A stretch of 31,833 nt of DNA from a virus. A model generated the notes under the pieces. That model worked only from the letters and a program-made list of their open reading frames with translations, ran no database searches and had not been told where the DNA came from. The stretch's first letter is position 1, and every line of letters starts with the position of its first letter. The stretch is from positions 1 through 31,833 of IMG/VR virus record IMGVR_UViG_3300025133_010098; one strand, given 5' to 3'. The position numbers were made by a program, and so were the translations under genes. Shown here in pieces: positions 8,697 to 18,312 of the stretch.

Positions 8697-11600
8697 CTAG
8701 CATTTTTTTGCTCTTCTTGAGTCTACAACTGTGTCGTCGTAACTTCTTGGGAGCGGAGGACAACCCTCTTCGTCTTGTTGTTCTTCATCATCTTCTTGAT
8801 CCTGATTGTATGTATCTGACTCTTCGACCTTCTCGTCTTTACAATCCAGAATACCGGCGATGTTAAGACCAGTTGACGCGATTATCTGTTGAGATTCTTG
8901 GTTCTTTTCCATTTCTTTCAAAAGTCTAGGCAAATCCTTCAACATCCAAATTAACGGAGCTACGCCATAATAAATGAAACCAAAAGGAGTCGGTGGCAAA
9001 CCTGCCAAGGCGACGAGACCACTAATACCTAACTCGATGCCAAAGGCGGGGATGTACACCGGTGGGGTGTCATAAGGTTCGCCAAATGGGTTGTAATTGT
9101 TTGTAGAACCAGCGAATAACGTGTCTAAGGGTTTGTTTCCTGGCCAAACTGGAATGTTTTCGCACTTGAGTTTTCCAAAGTCTGGATTGTCGATAGGATT
9201 CAGTGAGGGGATCCACATCTTCTTGTTCTTTGGCATAAGTGGTAAACTAAGTGCGTCAGTGATCGTGGTTGCAATAAAGATGTTCGGGTCTGTGACTTTT
9301 ACCCATCCGCGATATGTTAGCAGCGGTGCAAGTAAAAGTCCCAAAAGCAATTCTGGAGAAAGTTGTGTTTGGCCAAAATCTGGAAGTAACCTTCCCAGTT
9401 GGTTTTCGTCTGTTTGCGCGATTGCAGTTGCACAGGGATCTGCCTGTGTGCCGGACATCCACAAGATATCAAACATTTTCATTACTTCTCGTTTTGTTGC
9501 ACGGAATGACTGATCTACAATTTCATTAGATGCTGACAATAGTCCATAAACCAATGCCAGACTTGCGGCATCGGAAATATTAAAACAGTAATCAAAAAGG
9601 ATCTTGAAGTCTGCCGTATTGATAAGTTTTAACTTAAGGTACTCAAAGATGCGCTTGTTGAGAGCATTGTTTGTTGTTGCAGATGGTTCAACTGCTTGCA
9701 ATGCATGAGAATGATGTGGAACTGCCTCAGTCTGGTTCTCTGCCACAAAATAAGGAAGAACGGCATATTCAAAAATCGCATGCTCGTGAGGTTCAGAATT
9801 GCCCTCTGTCGATGTCGTTACACCATTGCCGGATGCATCAATCTCATATGAATGAAAGTGACCATCGTGCTCGATGGTAAATCCCACATCTCTAAAAGTT
9901 TCTCCAGTCCTACAATCTGTATTAGTGAAAGTATCTGGATCGATACCCAATTCTGCAAGGATGTCCTCCATTGAAACCTGAATTTTCTCCAGTAGCAACC
10001 CCTCATAAGAAAATTCTGTTGCCACATATTCCACATCTCTGTAGTCTCTCATGAAATCAAATTTGTCCTGAAGGTTTTTCTCTTCTTGATTGATAAGTTT
10101 AATTTTCTTTTCGATTCTTAATTTGCCCCTCTTCTTTTCGGCATATTCAACAACAATTTGTCGCATTCCCTCTTGTCTTGCTTCCTCGCTATTTGGAATA
10201 CAACCACCAGATACAACATTGTGTATTTTGTTGGCAATAAAGTCAAATTCATCTTCTATAAAATATTCCATTGCGATTTTCCAACCAGAGGATTCCCAGT
10301 TCGAACCTTCTGAAACATCCACCTCTTCACCGTCGACAACACCCTTGGATACTTGTTCGTTGTATCTTTCAATGATCCTCTGTCTTATCAGAGAGGGGTC
10401 TTCAGCGAAGAAATCAATATCCTTTTCCAGTGATTTCATAATAAACTTTTTAATAACCTGGTCTTTCTTGTCGAAGAACAGTGCCGAGAACGGCACGATG
10501 CCCTTCAACATGAAATCAACCAAACAAACGCGAGCAAGAATTCTTGGTGCCGAGGTCTTCAGTGCCTGTCTAAGAGGTGGAGAATCCAAACCTTCTGGAC
10601 AAGAAATTAAAACTTCATAATCCTTGGCCACTTGGTCGGCAAAAGAAAACATGTCGATAAGTCGAGGGCGTGGATTGAGATTAAGAAAGTTTATGCCGTA
10701 TAGTGGCCCGAATCCATCGGGAGTGTCTGTGTTTGGAATTTTCTTCAAGAGAGGAGAATCTGAAATCTTCAACATAACAGCGTTGACGACTTCCTTGTAA
10801 ATCTCATCAGACTTTGCCACTTTCGTGTTGTATTCTCCCAAGTTAGAGTTTTTCTTGTTCGCAATAAATCCAAAAACATTTTCTTGTGGTGTGTATCGAT
10901 TTGTAGCACTTTCTGCTCCCGTTGTACCGTCGTCGTCAGATACAACCGAGTCATCACAATTTGGTTCGTCTTCTTGATAACCGTCTGATAAAAGTTTGTT
11001 TTTAAGAGTTGGTTTCATGTCAAAACTTTTGGATGCATCGAAACTGTAAGGATCTCTCTCTTTTCTCTCGTTGCCCGTTGTAACTGCTGCCTTGTTAAAT
11101 GAGATTGTCATGTCTCCGGACAAGTCTCGCTGTATTGGACTAATGTGCTTTATCGTTGATAGAATTTCTTTTCCAACCCTAATCTTCTTATTATTGGAAG
11201 CACGGGGGCCAGGGTTCTCAAATATAGAGGATTTTGATTTAGATTTTATATCCTCGATCCCCCTGGTTGCGGACTTTGAACCTCGGTTGTTCTTGTCTGC
11301 CTGAGAAAGATAACCTGTGCCTTCTACACTTTTTGTTCCTTTTCCAACAAAACCAACATTGTCTTTTGAGAATGCCTTGGTACCGTCAGTGTCAGTGCCA
11401 ACCTCTGGAACAAACACCTTTGCGTACTTGCTGTCCCTTGTTTTTAAATCATAATCCGTGTAGGGACCTAGAGCTGAAGCAATGTCTTGACTTTTTAATT
11501 TAGATTCTTTAACCTCGTCTCCGTTTACAGTTGGTGCGAAGGAATACGGACCTTTTTCTTTACCCCACTCGCCAGAAAACAAAGCACCAATAGACCAATC

Positions 11601-14600
11601 TTTCTTCATTGCACCGCCAAAGGGGGTGCCGTCTTCGCTGCCGTCTTCTTTTAATGGGATATAACCTTGCTCAACAAGTCCCTCGAACTGTGGGTTGATT
11701 TGTGTCTTTTCTATGAGAACCTTTTGGGTTTTCATCTTCTGTGTTTCGGGATCAAAGATTGTTACCGTTTCAGTGTCACCCTTCTTAAAGATCTTTTTGA
11801 TTTTCTTTTCTTTTTGATTGTAGGATATGGAACCCATTCTGAAAAGAAGCAAGTCTCTATCATAAGAACTGACGACGGAAGAATAAACATCGTTAATTGT
11901 ATCGGTCAAAGATCTTCTCTGAATGTCAGATAGTGTGTGCTTGTATGTACAACCCCTCTTATTATTCGCATCTTCCATTTGTCTTTGCTGATCATCTAAG
12001 AAGTCTTTTGCTCTTTGTTTATCCAAGTCGCTTATTGGAAGACCTAATATATCCCTAAATGACTGCCCTGGTGGGCATGGGTTGTCCGGACTCTTTGCCG
12101 AATTCATAATCTCGTCTGCAAGACCCTGCAGTGCTGGGATCGCATTGTCTAACCCCAATTCTGTTCCCATTGTGGAATAAAAGTTCCTGATTTCTTCTTC
12201 CGTGAAATTTTCATGATAATCTTGATAATTGTTATAAATATAAGAATCAATGTTGTTGTATGTCGTTTGCGTCATCTGGTTTGAGAGTGCTTCTAGAAAC
12301 TGCTCTATCGACAGCTGGGATGTAGTGTTTCGGAGAATGTCTAATCTTATGTTGTCAGGTGCACCATAGTCAACAATTGCAGCATCAGAACCGGCGACTG
12401 GACCAAACTCATCCCACCCTGCCAGCATGCCGTCTTCATATGTCTCAACTCCAAGTTCTGGCAAGTTTCCGTTGACAGAAAGATTACCTATACCAAGAGA
12501 CGCTTCGTGTTGCTTTGGTTTTCCATCTTCGTCGAGAGTTGTATTTGATGTCATCTTAATGGGGGATCTCAGAAGATCTTGTAATCCCGGTCCAAGACCC
12601 GATAGAACCTGCTCATTGACAAATTGATCGAATCCTTGCTCGTTAAACAGGTTTCCTAGCGGGGAGTTTTTCACTTCTGCAGCAAGCGCAGGATCAAAGA
12701 AGTCTAAATTAAAAGTTCCCTTTGTTAGTGCCTGTGCCAGTGGTCTCCAGGATTCGCAGCTCAGAAGAATTCTGTTTAAAATACCGTATGCCCAGCGAGC
12801 AACGAAGACAATGGCACCTTCGATAACTGCTTTTTCTATTGCCATCTTCATTTGTTGATGGGGTTTCGGAGAGAACGTTGGAAATCTTGGCAAAATGTTG
12901 TTTGCAATATTTCTGTAATCTATGTTGGTCGCTATTGCACCGGTGAAAAGGTCAAATACAAATTGGCAAATACGCTGCAAGTCAACATGACTTTGCAGTA
13001 TATCAATAAACATGTCCTCATCTTTTGGTGAAATCCTACGAACATTTCTAACTTCGTAGTGTTCGCTAGATAAGGAATTGACAGTCTTGCCTCGCAAGGG
13101 TAGTAATTCCTGTGATGAGATTGAGTCTGTTAATTTGCTATCTTCTATGCTTGGTTTTAGAACGTCTTCAAAATTGTCGCCCATTCTCCACCAAGCGGTC
13201 ATGCCTCCAGAAATGGAATTGTAGTTTTTATCGTAAGCGGAACCGAGGTCGTTCACCATCGTCCACTCGTCATCAGAAAGGCCACGGTTCCAAATGGCAA
13301 CCTCGTCAATCATTCCGAAGATGTTTTGAGATGTCTTTGTAAAATCTTTGCTGGCAATTGTGAAATCGCAAGTTTCTTTTGTTCCCAGGCGACCTTGGAA
13401 GAACTCACCTTCTTCTCTTTCTAGTTCAAACTTTCTTCCATCAATGTAAAAGAATGCCATGCCTGCGTTCGCAAGGTATGAAAAACCAATCTGATGGAAG
13501 TTGCCATCAAACAGTTCAATTTCATCTTTTATGCTTGCAGTTGAGTATTCTATGACCTTTCCCTCTGCAGAGATAAGTCTGAATCTAAGGTTTTCTTTAT
13601 TTGTTTTAATTATCGCAAAGGTGTCTTGCATGTGCACGAGGTATTTTGTCTTGCCTTCGTTTTGTTGTCGCTCTTCGTATAAAGAGGTTGGACCGCTTGC
13701 GACGCTAAGATGCATCGAGAAGGAGAAGTCATCTGCGCCAGGGACGTATATCTTGCTGCCGTCCAATTGACCTGCGACGGAACCGCCTGTGAAACGTGAT
13801 GCTTTTAAATTAAACCTTTGAGACGATACTCTGTCCCATTCTTCAAATGCTTCTCTGAGTCCTACATTTAAACCCAGTGCCTCAAATGCGGAAGAACCTG
13901 CTTCCAACAAAATGAGGGGTTCCAACAAGTCTCTTACTTTCTCAAGACCGATGTATTTGATGATCTCTCTACAATCAGAAGGAAGGAGGCACTCAAGGAT
14001 TCTATCTACGAGGGTCTCGGGACACAACTGTCTAAAGAGGGGGTCTATAATGTATCTCTTAAAAATTAGTAAAGTTTCTTCAGCGGTTAGGTCATCTGGC
14101 CAGAGATCAGTTTCGAAACTTACAGTGGGGGCAGCGGGGATTCTTATCTTTTTTCCAACGAGGTTAGCGAAACCGTTGCCTCTTCCTACCAGTTCCGAAT
14201 TCATAACCATTAGTTCGCCGTCAAGATTCAACTTCTTTAGTAAAGATAGAATATCTTCGCCTTTGAGTTTGGGGTGAGAACCTGCAATTGGACCAGAAAG
14301 TCTGTATTTTAAACCGGTCTCTTTCTCTATGGCCGAGGGATTCTGGTATATCTCGTCTCCTTGCTGGACTGTGTATTCAATTCCTCCTCCGGTTGAGCGT
14401 ATGGAGTTTATTACTTTTGCGCCGTCTTTCTTTAGGACGTCCAATGAACCCTTAATGTTCTGGTTTGTTGTCGAAACCTCGTCGCTAATTCCCTTTTGCT
14501 TGTTTTCTTTTATGATTTCTTCTTTTGTTTTCTCTTGGCGGGAAATGGGGTCATTGTGGAAGATGTTAGAAAAAGCAACATAGTCGCTGGCAGCAGGATC

Positions 14601-15212
14601 AGTTATATTAACCCCTGCAAGTGTTGTTCCGCACCCCTTCATCTTTTTTACCGTCTCGATATCGTTGGAAATTGACTTGAGCAACTTATGTTGAACAATG
14701 TAGTTGAGAGTATTTATGTTTCTCCAAGCAGATGTGTTGCGGAATGCCTCAGCATTAAGAAATATACTAGAAACCGCTACTGTCGACTGTTTGTCTATAA
14801 AGTCTAGGCGGACATGATCCAGTCTGTGTGTTTGAGTAATATCCAGCGTTACGTAAATCTCTATATAAGTTTCATATTCTTTTTTTGTAGTCGTAACAAC
14901 TTGTGCTCTCGTTTGAGAGAATTCTTCTGTTTCCCGGTGTTCTCCAGAAATCTTATGTTCTTCTTTGGTGAGGTCAAAACCATGACCACTCAATTCCAGG
15001 GCACGCTCAAGGTCCTGTCTTGCTTGTAGCAGTTTCTGCATGTGAGAATCAAAATTGATCCCCTTATCATGAATCTTGTCTTTTGCTGCTTTCTTTTCAA
15101 ACTCCAGGGTTTGCTGGTGATAAGACATAAGTTCCTGAACTTTTTTGTCGAAGTTCAAATCTTTTGGAGAAATTGGGTCCAGTGTTATTGTTTGATTTTT
15201 TTCATCTGCCAT
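8697..15212 (-). CDS. Giant 2171-aa virion protein with LamG-like domain and His-rich patch
   Basis: The largest gene in the window. Visible parts in order: a charged helical N-terminus (about 1-100); a LysM-like stretch near 278-360 (YTVQQGDEIYQNPSAI to GKKIRIPA); a LamG-like domain at about 470-690 with FHQIGFSYL, FFYIDGRKF and GMIDEVAIWNRGLSDDEW; a long low-homology, charged middle (about 700-1750) with many Asn/Asp/Lys; a His-rich patch at about 1775-1835 with DGHFHSY, PHEHAI and PHHSHAL; a hydrophobic segment near 2055-2085 (GISGLVALAGLPPTPFGFIYYG); and a very acidic tail ending in Arg/Lys and Cys. It lies between the M15-peptidase block and gp25, so it is probably a baseplate or tail component. 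No known counterpart was recognised at this length. A tape-measure role is less likely: the sequence is not the regular long helix expected. The start ATG follows the previous stop by 15 nt with only a weak purine stretch before it. Confidence 0.75.
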   Translation of the reverse strand: MADEKNQTITLDPISPKDLNFDKKVQELMSYHQQTLEFEKKAAKDKIHDKGINFDSHMQKLLQARQDLERALELSGHGFDLTKEEHKISGEHRETEEFSQTRAQVVTTTKKEYETYIEIYVTLDITQTHRLDHVRLDFIDKQSTVAVSSIFLNAEAFRNTSAWRNINTLNYIVQHKLLKSISNDIETVKKMKGCGTTLAGVNITDPAASDYVAFSNIFHNDPISRQEKTKEEIIKENKQKGISDEVSTTNQNIKGSLDVLKKDGAKVINSIRSTGGGIEYTVQQGDEIYQNPSAIEKETGLKYRLSGPIAGSHPKLKGEDILSLLKKLNLDGELMVMNSELVGRGNGFANLVGKKIRIPAAPTVSFETDLWPDDLTAEETLLIFKRYIIDPLFRQLCPETLVDRILECLLPSDCREIIKYIGLEKVRDLLEPLILLEAGSSAFEALGLNVGLREAFEEWDRVSSQRFNLKASRFTGGSVAGQLDGSKIYVPGADDFSFSMHLSVASGPTSLYEERQQNEGKTKYLVHMQDTFAIIKTNKENLRFRLISAEGKVIEYSTASIKDEIELFDGNFHQIGFSYLANAGMAFFYIDGRKFELEREEGEFFQGRLGTKETCDFTIASKDFTKTSQNIFGMIDEVAIWNRGLSDDEWTMVNDLGSAYDKNYNSISGGMTAWWRMGDNFEDVLKPSIEDSKLTDSISSQELLPLRGKTVNSLSSEHYEVRNVRRISPKDEDMFIDILQSHVDLQRICQFVFDLFTGAIATNIDYRNIANNILPRFPTFSPKPHQQMKMAIEKAVIEGAIVFVARWAYGILNRILLSCESWRPLAQALTKGTFNLDFFDPALAAEVKNSPLGNLFNEQGFDQFVNEQVLSGLGPGLQDLLRSPIKMTSNTTLDEDGKPKQHEASLGIGNLSVNGNLPELGVETYEDGMLAGWDEFGPVAGSDAAIVDYGAPDNIRLDILRNTTSQLSIEQFLEALSNQMTQTTYNNIDSYIYNNYQDYHENFTEEEIRNFYSTMGTELGLDNAIPALQGLADEIMNSAKSPDNPCPPGQSFRDILGLPISDLDKQRAKDFLDDQQRQMEDANNKRGCTYKHTLSDIQRRSLTDTINDVYSSVVSSYDRDLLLFRMGSISYNQKEKKIKKIFKKGDTETVTIFDPETQKMKTQKVLIEKTQINPQFEGLVEQGYIPLKEDGSEDGTPFGGAMKKDWSIGALFSGEWGKEKGPYSFAPTVNGDEVKESKLKSQDIASALGPYTDYDLKTRDSKYAKVFVPEVGTDTDGTKAFSKDNVGFVGKGTKSVEGTGYLSQADKNNRGSKSATRGIEDIKSKSKSSIFENPGPRASNNKKIRVGKEILSTIKHISPIQRDLSGDMTISFNKAAVTTGNERKERDPYSFDASKSFDMKPTLKNKLLSDGYQEDEPNCDDSVVSDDDGTTGAESATNRYTPQENVFGFIANKKNSNLGEYNTKVAKSDEIYKEVVNAVMLKISDSPLLKKIPNTDTPDGFGPLYGINFLNLNPRPRLIDMFSFADQVAKDYEVLISCPEGLDSPPLRQALKTSAPRILARVCLVDFMLKGIVPFSALFFDKKDQVIKKFIMKSLEKDIDFFAEDPSLIRQRIIERYNEQVSKGVVDGEEVDVSEGSNWESSGWKIAMEYFIEDEFDFIANKIHNVVSGGCIPNSEEARQEGMRQIVVEYAEKKRGKLRIEKKIKLINQEEKNLQDKFDFMRDYRDVEYVATEFSYEGLLLEKIQVSMEDILAELGIDPDTFTNTDCRTGETFRDVGFTIEHDGHFHSYEIDASGNGVTTSTEGNSEPHEHAIFEYAVLPYFVAENQTEAVPHHSHALQAVEPSATTNNALNKRIFEYLKLKLINTADFKILFDYCFNISDAASLALVYGLLSASNEIVDQSFRATKREVMKMFDILWMSGTQADPCATAIAQTDENQLGRLLPDFGQTQLSPELLLGLLLAPLLTYRGWVKVTDPNIFIATTITDALSLPLMPKNKKMWIPSLNPIDNPDFGKLKCENIPVWPGNKPLDTLFAGSTNNYNPFGEPYDTPPVYIPAFGIELGISGLVALAGLPPTPFGFIYYGVAPLIWMLKDLPRLLKEMEKNQESQQIIASTGLNIAGILDCKDEKVEESDTYNQDQEDDEEQQDEEGCPPLPRSYDDTVVDSRRAKKC

Positions 15213-15227
15213 GTTAATAATTACTCT

Positions 15228-16220
15228 TTAGTTAAGTTTGTGAAACTTACTGGCAAATACAGGGTCGTCAAAGACTGCTTTATCTTTAAGGCCTGTCTCT
15301 GGATTGTCTAAAGTATCCAATTGAACGCCCAATTGATTAATCAATTTTGAGAATTTTGCTTCTATGGCAGAGCAGTCAAACTCCACCTCGTCAAACAGGT
15401 TCAATGCTGTCATTCCGCATTGTATTTTAGTGTTCGGGTCTTTAACCACATCTGTTCCATAAAAATACGTCAAATTGACCTCGTTGGCAACAGTGCGATT
15501 GAATGCCTTCTGGTGTTGAGTCAGGGTGTGTACGACATCCTTGAGACTTATCACGACATCAATTATGTCTGCAAGCGTCTTTGCAAGTTCGTTGGACTTA
15601 ACCATCGGTTGCAATTGTTCGTCTTCAGAAATCTCCAAAGAGGAGTCTGCTGCGAATGCTTGTGCCTCAAGAGTCACACCCGTTGCCGGACCTCCTGTTG
15701 TTGGTCCACCTTGAGAGTTTATTGCTTCGCTCTTGACAACGAGTCTAATGCCGCCTGTAGTATCTCTGGAGACAACACGAACAGCATCTGCTTTAATTGC
15801 GACGGCGGAGCGTGCACCGGCGGAAGAGCGAAGACCCAACAGGAAATCGATATCTGATTTCTGACTAATGTATACCCTGGCAGAATCCCGGTGCATGTCT
15901 CCAAGGGCAAAGGGTTGTGATGCCTTTCCTTCTGCCTCTCTTCGCGAAGTAGTGGCATCGCGAACAAGAGACATCGCCTTGTTTCCGTCTGCATCGGCAT
16001 TGTCAATCATGCCGGCAACCAAATCGATTGCACCTGCTTCGGTGTCTGTTGAGTTCTTATAATCTTTTCTTAATATAATGTTAGCATTGTGACCATTGCT
16101 AAACACTCTCTCATAATACCCGACGTGAGGTCGAGGAGCTTGCTCCATTTCAGAAAGGTTTTCTTCGAACTCTTCTGTGGGCATTAAATCTTTGTTGTTC
16201 TTCTTTTTCGTTGTATTCAT
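15228..16220 (-). CDS. Putative baseplate/hub-associated protein, unknown family
   Basis: This is a 330-aa protein I cannot assign. The N-terminus is charged and disordered-looking (MNTTKKKNNKD, then Glu-rich). Residues about 115-190 are beta-rich (SDIDFLLGLRSSAGARS, RVVSRDTTGGIRLVVKS) and could be an OB-fold or beta-prism element. The C-terminal half (about 205-330) looks helical. The start overlaps the stop of the M15-peptidase gene by one base (TGATG), so the two are translationally coupled, which favours a shared hub or needle role. In T4 the position around the cell-wall-cutting hub is held by gp5 and its partners, but no sequence motif here proves homology. Confidence 0.55.
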   Translation of the reverse strand: MNTTKKKNNKDLMPTEEFEENLSEMEQAPRPHVGYYERVFSNGHNANIILRKDYKNSTDTEAGAIDLVAGMIDNADADGNKAMSLVRDATTSRREAEGKASQPFALGDMHRDSARVYISQKSDIDFLLGLRSSAGARSAVAIKADAVRVVSRDTTGGIRLVVKSEAINSQGGPTTGGPATGVTLEAQAFAADSSLEISEDEQLQPMVKSNELAKTLADIIDVVISLKDVVHTLTQHQKAFNRTVANEVNLTYFYGTDVVKDPNTKIQCGMTALNLFDEVEFDCSAIEAKFSKLINQLGVQLDTLDNPETGLKDKAVFDDPVFASKFHKLN

Positions 16221-17275
16221 CAGGACTCTCCCTGACTTTCGTCTTCGTAAAAAGAGTCCAATTCAGACCTAGAGCATCCCTGCTGGAGTGGTCCTCTGTC
16301 GCCTGATCTAAGTTGGAAGTGAAAGTGTGGACCTGTGCCGTGATCGATGGGGGCCGGCATTGATAAATTTAATTCAAATGCTGCTTCTTTAATAGCATTG
16401 ATATCACCATCATTCAAGTTCCTTACAGAGAAGTCAACACCCCAACCGGAATTGTGTGTAGAGTTAGCACTCGTGCCTGCCCCATGCCGGTTAAGTCTCT
16501 CCACATCCTGATCTGTACGAAAGGCACTGGTAACAACCAGATCTCTGTTTGTATTTTGTGCTAATTGAAAAATCTTTTGTTGGAGGGTTTGGTCCAGACA
16601 ATCAAAATTAACCCTTTTTGATGCCAGTCTTACCGATCCACCGTTGAGTTCATCTTGAGCACCGCCAATCATTGTGGAAGCACGAACTGGTCTGCTCTTT
16701 CCCGACTTGTCGTAGAAGAGAGAATTCATTCTTAGTTCGCTGAAGTCTGGTATTTTTGGTGCTGTGGGTAGATAGTTTGAACTAATCTGATACTTCTGCT
16801 CTGTCTGCGTGATGATAAAGTGTTCGCCGTGGACACCTGACTGATCTTCTCTTGCATCGACGACCATGCCGAAAGCATCTTTTGATGCGTCGCTGGTCTT
16901 CGAATTCAGAAGTCCAACTTTTGTTGAATATGTCAGCGCGAGTTCTGCAGATATTTCGTTTTCACTGATATACTTCTCGAATTCGGGAGTTCCGGGAATT
17001 GGAAAATAGGTCATATTCATGTCTGACGATTCCAATCCTCCCAGGAAATATATCCGATATGTAAGGAAGGTTGTTGTCTCGCCAGCTGGATCTGTGATGG
17101 TGGTCTTTGTTGGTTTGATGCCTTTATTGGCAGGAGGCCAGACGACAACTGCCTTTCTGACCTTCTCTTCTTTTTGCCCGTAATAAGACTGAGAGTCTGT
17201 GATGGCAGATGTGCCATCACCCTTCTTCAGTGCATAGAAGATTTGAGATAAAGTATTATACTTTCTTTCTGGCAT
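16220..17275 (-). CDS. Tail-associated M15-type murein peptidase
   Basis: This is a 351-aa protein. The C-terminal domain (about residues 225-325) matches the peptidase M15/VanY fold: VVTSAFRT (about 247-254) is the family's S-G/A-[FY]-R segment; NSTHNSGWGVDF gives His274 and Asp281 as probable zinc ligands; and GTGPHFHFQL supplies the third ligand (His317 or His319). Such enzymes cut the peptide stems of peptidoglycan. The N-terminal 200 residues are beta-rich and unassigned, possibly a baseplate-docking or OB-fold part. In T4 the cell wall is cut by the glycosidase domain of gp5; a peptidase at this point in the tail operon suggests a substitute with different chemistry. The start directly follows the upstream stop (TAAATG). 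Confidence 0.8.
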   Translation of the reverse strand: MPERKYNTLSQIFYALKKGDGTSAITDSQSYYGQKEEKVRKAVVVWPPANKGIKPTKTTITDPAGETTTFLTYRIYFLGGLESSDMNMTYFPIPGTPEFEKYISENEISAELALTYSTKVGLLNSKTSDASKDAFGMVVDAREDQSGVHGEHFIITQTEQKYQISSNYLPTAPKIPDFSELRMNSLFYDKSGKSRPVRASTMIGGAQDELNGGSVRLASKRVNFDCLDQTLQQKIFQLAQNTNRDLVVTSAFRTDQDVERLNRHGAGTSANSTHNSGWGVDFSVRNLNDGDINAIKEAAFELNLSMPAPIDHGTGPHFHFQLRSGDRGPLQQGCSRSELDSFYEDESQGES

Positions 17276-17569
17276 TTATTCGCCACCTTGAATAAGTTCA
17301 AAGAGGTCTTCCTTCTCTTCGTTGCTCAACCCTTCTGGACCTTTGTTTGCTGTTGCTCTCTGAATTAATCCTGCGACTTTGACGACCTGCTCGTTTGAAC
17401 GCTGCAGTGTCTCCACATATTTTGCAGCAATTGTACCTGCTTCAACATGTCGTTCCTTGGACACAGAGATATAATCTATGAGGTCATTCAACAACCTCTT
17501 TGTTACATCCCTGTCTTCCTCGACATTTTCTAAAACCTGTGTCAACTGTTCGTCTAAATCTTTTTTCAT
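17276..17569 (-). CDS. Small helical protein, possible small terminase (gp16-like)
   Basis: This is a 97-aa, acidic and almost entirely helical protein. The pattern of charged and hydrophobic residues (EDRDVTKRLLNDLIDYIS, then AKYVETLQRSNEQVVKVAG, then LI) resembles the central helices of T4-type gp16 small terminase subunits, where a charged start is followed by a helix and a conserved stretch before L-I/L-M. Length is shorter than T4 gp16 (164 aa). No large terminase gene is next to it in this window. The start shares one base with the gp55 stop (TAATG). The gp16 reading is a weak inference; otherwise it is an unassigned conserved small phage protein. Confidence 0.45.
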   Translation of the reverse strand: MKKDLDEQLTQVLENVEEDRDVTKRLLNDLIDYISVSKERHVEAGTIAAKYVETLQRSNEQVVKVAGLIQRATANKGPEGLSNEEKEDLFELIQGGE

Positions 17570-18312
17570 TAAATCTCGCCCTCATTCCACTTTTGTTTAA
17601 AGGTGGCATATCTTGTTCTAAGTTTGTTGAGAGTACTTACGACTTGCTTCGTGTTGAGGCCCGTAATTTCTCTTATATAAAAGTAAATAGCTTTTTTGTT
17701 GAAAATTTCAATAGCATCTGGGTCTGCTAAGAGAATCTTAATTGCATCTATCACCTTCTTCTCGTTTGGTTTAGTTGCAACAGACTCCCATTGTTTTATC
17801 TCTTTCCACAAAGAATTCCAAAACTCCTTGCCTTCGCGGGTCTCAAAATACATATTTGTTGTGGAAAGATGATCCTGCTCCATGTTTTTGGGCATTTGAT
17901 CATAGTACACTTCTCTTCTGTTTTGAAGTGCCGTTCTCTTCACCTTGTGAATGAACCAATTTTTGGTGATGACAGAATAATAGGAGAATGCCTTGGAACC
18001 CTTAGAGGGATCGAACTTATCCAAGATCGTGGTTAACCACACCTTGCACTCTGCTTTTAAATCGTCAATATTCGGGAGGTTTGTAAACTTGTAAGTGTAA
18101 ACGGTCTTATCAACCAACTCATCCAATGCAGGATGGATGATCTCTACATAGAGTTTTGTTTTTTCTTCACGAGAATCAGAAAGAGCATACTGTACAATCG
18201 CATCTTCATGCACTTTTGTAAAGTATTTCTTGCCACCTCCTCGACTAACTCTGCGGCGGCGCTTCTTTTTCTTCTTGACTGTAGTCGTATCCTGCATCTG
18301 TTTCTTCGACAT
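17569..18312 (-). CDS. 55: Late-transcription sigma factor, T4 gp55-like
   Basis: This is a 247-aa protein. The N-terminus has a run of basic residues (KKKKKRRRRVSRGGGKK) followed by the sigma-like core: ALDELVDKTVYTYKF, then DDLKAECKVWLTTILDKFD and KGSKAFSYYSVITKNWFI (about 82-121), which corresponds to sigma region 2 as kept in T4 gp55. In T4, gp55 binds host RNA polymerase core and recognises the late promoter TATAAATA. The C-terminal part is more divergent. The N-terminus overlaps the 3' end of the 115-aa gene by 68 nt; an internal ATG at 18297 would shorten the overlap, but a GGGA purine stretch lies upstream of 18312. This is the best clue to how the late virion genes to its left are switched on. 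Confidence 0.85.
   Translation of the reverse strand: MSKKQMQDTTTVKKKKKRRRRVSRGGGKKYFTKVHEDAIVQYALSDSREEKTKLYVEIIHPALDELVDKTVYTYKFTNLPNIDDLKAECKVWLTTILDKFDPSKGSKAFSYYSVITKNWFIHKVKRTALQNRREVYYDQMPKNMEQDHLSTTNMYFETREGKEFWNSLWKEIKQWESVATKPNEKKVIDAIKILLADPDAIEIFNKKAIYFYIREITGLNTKQVVSTLNKLRTRYATFKQKWNEGEI

Noticed and set aside
10090-10620. 176-aa plus-strand frame inside the giant gene
   Set aside because: Antisense to a clear coding frame, hydrophobic and Ser/Ile-rich as typical for reverse-frame shadows, no Shine-Dalgarno site or domain.
12233-12240. TATAAATA on the plus strand
   Set aside because: Exact late-promoter match, but antisense within the giant gene with no plus-strand gene downstream.
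15420-15857. 145-aa plus-strand frame in the 330-aa gene
   Set aside because: Antisense shadow; many Cys and no domain, and the minus frame is coupled to both neighbours.
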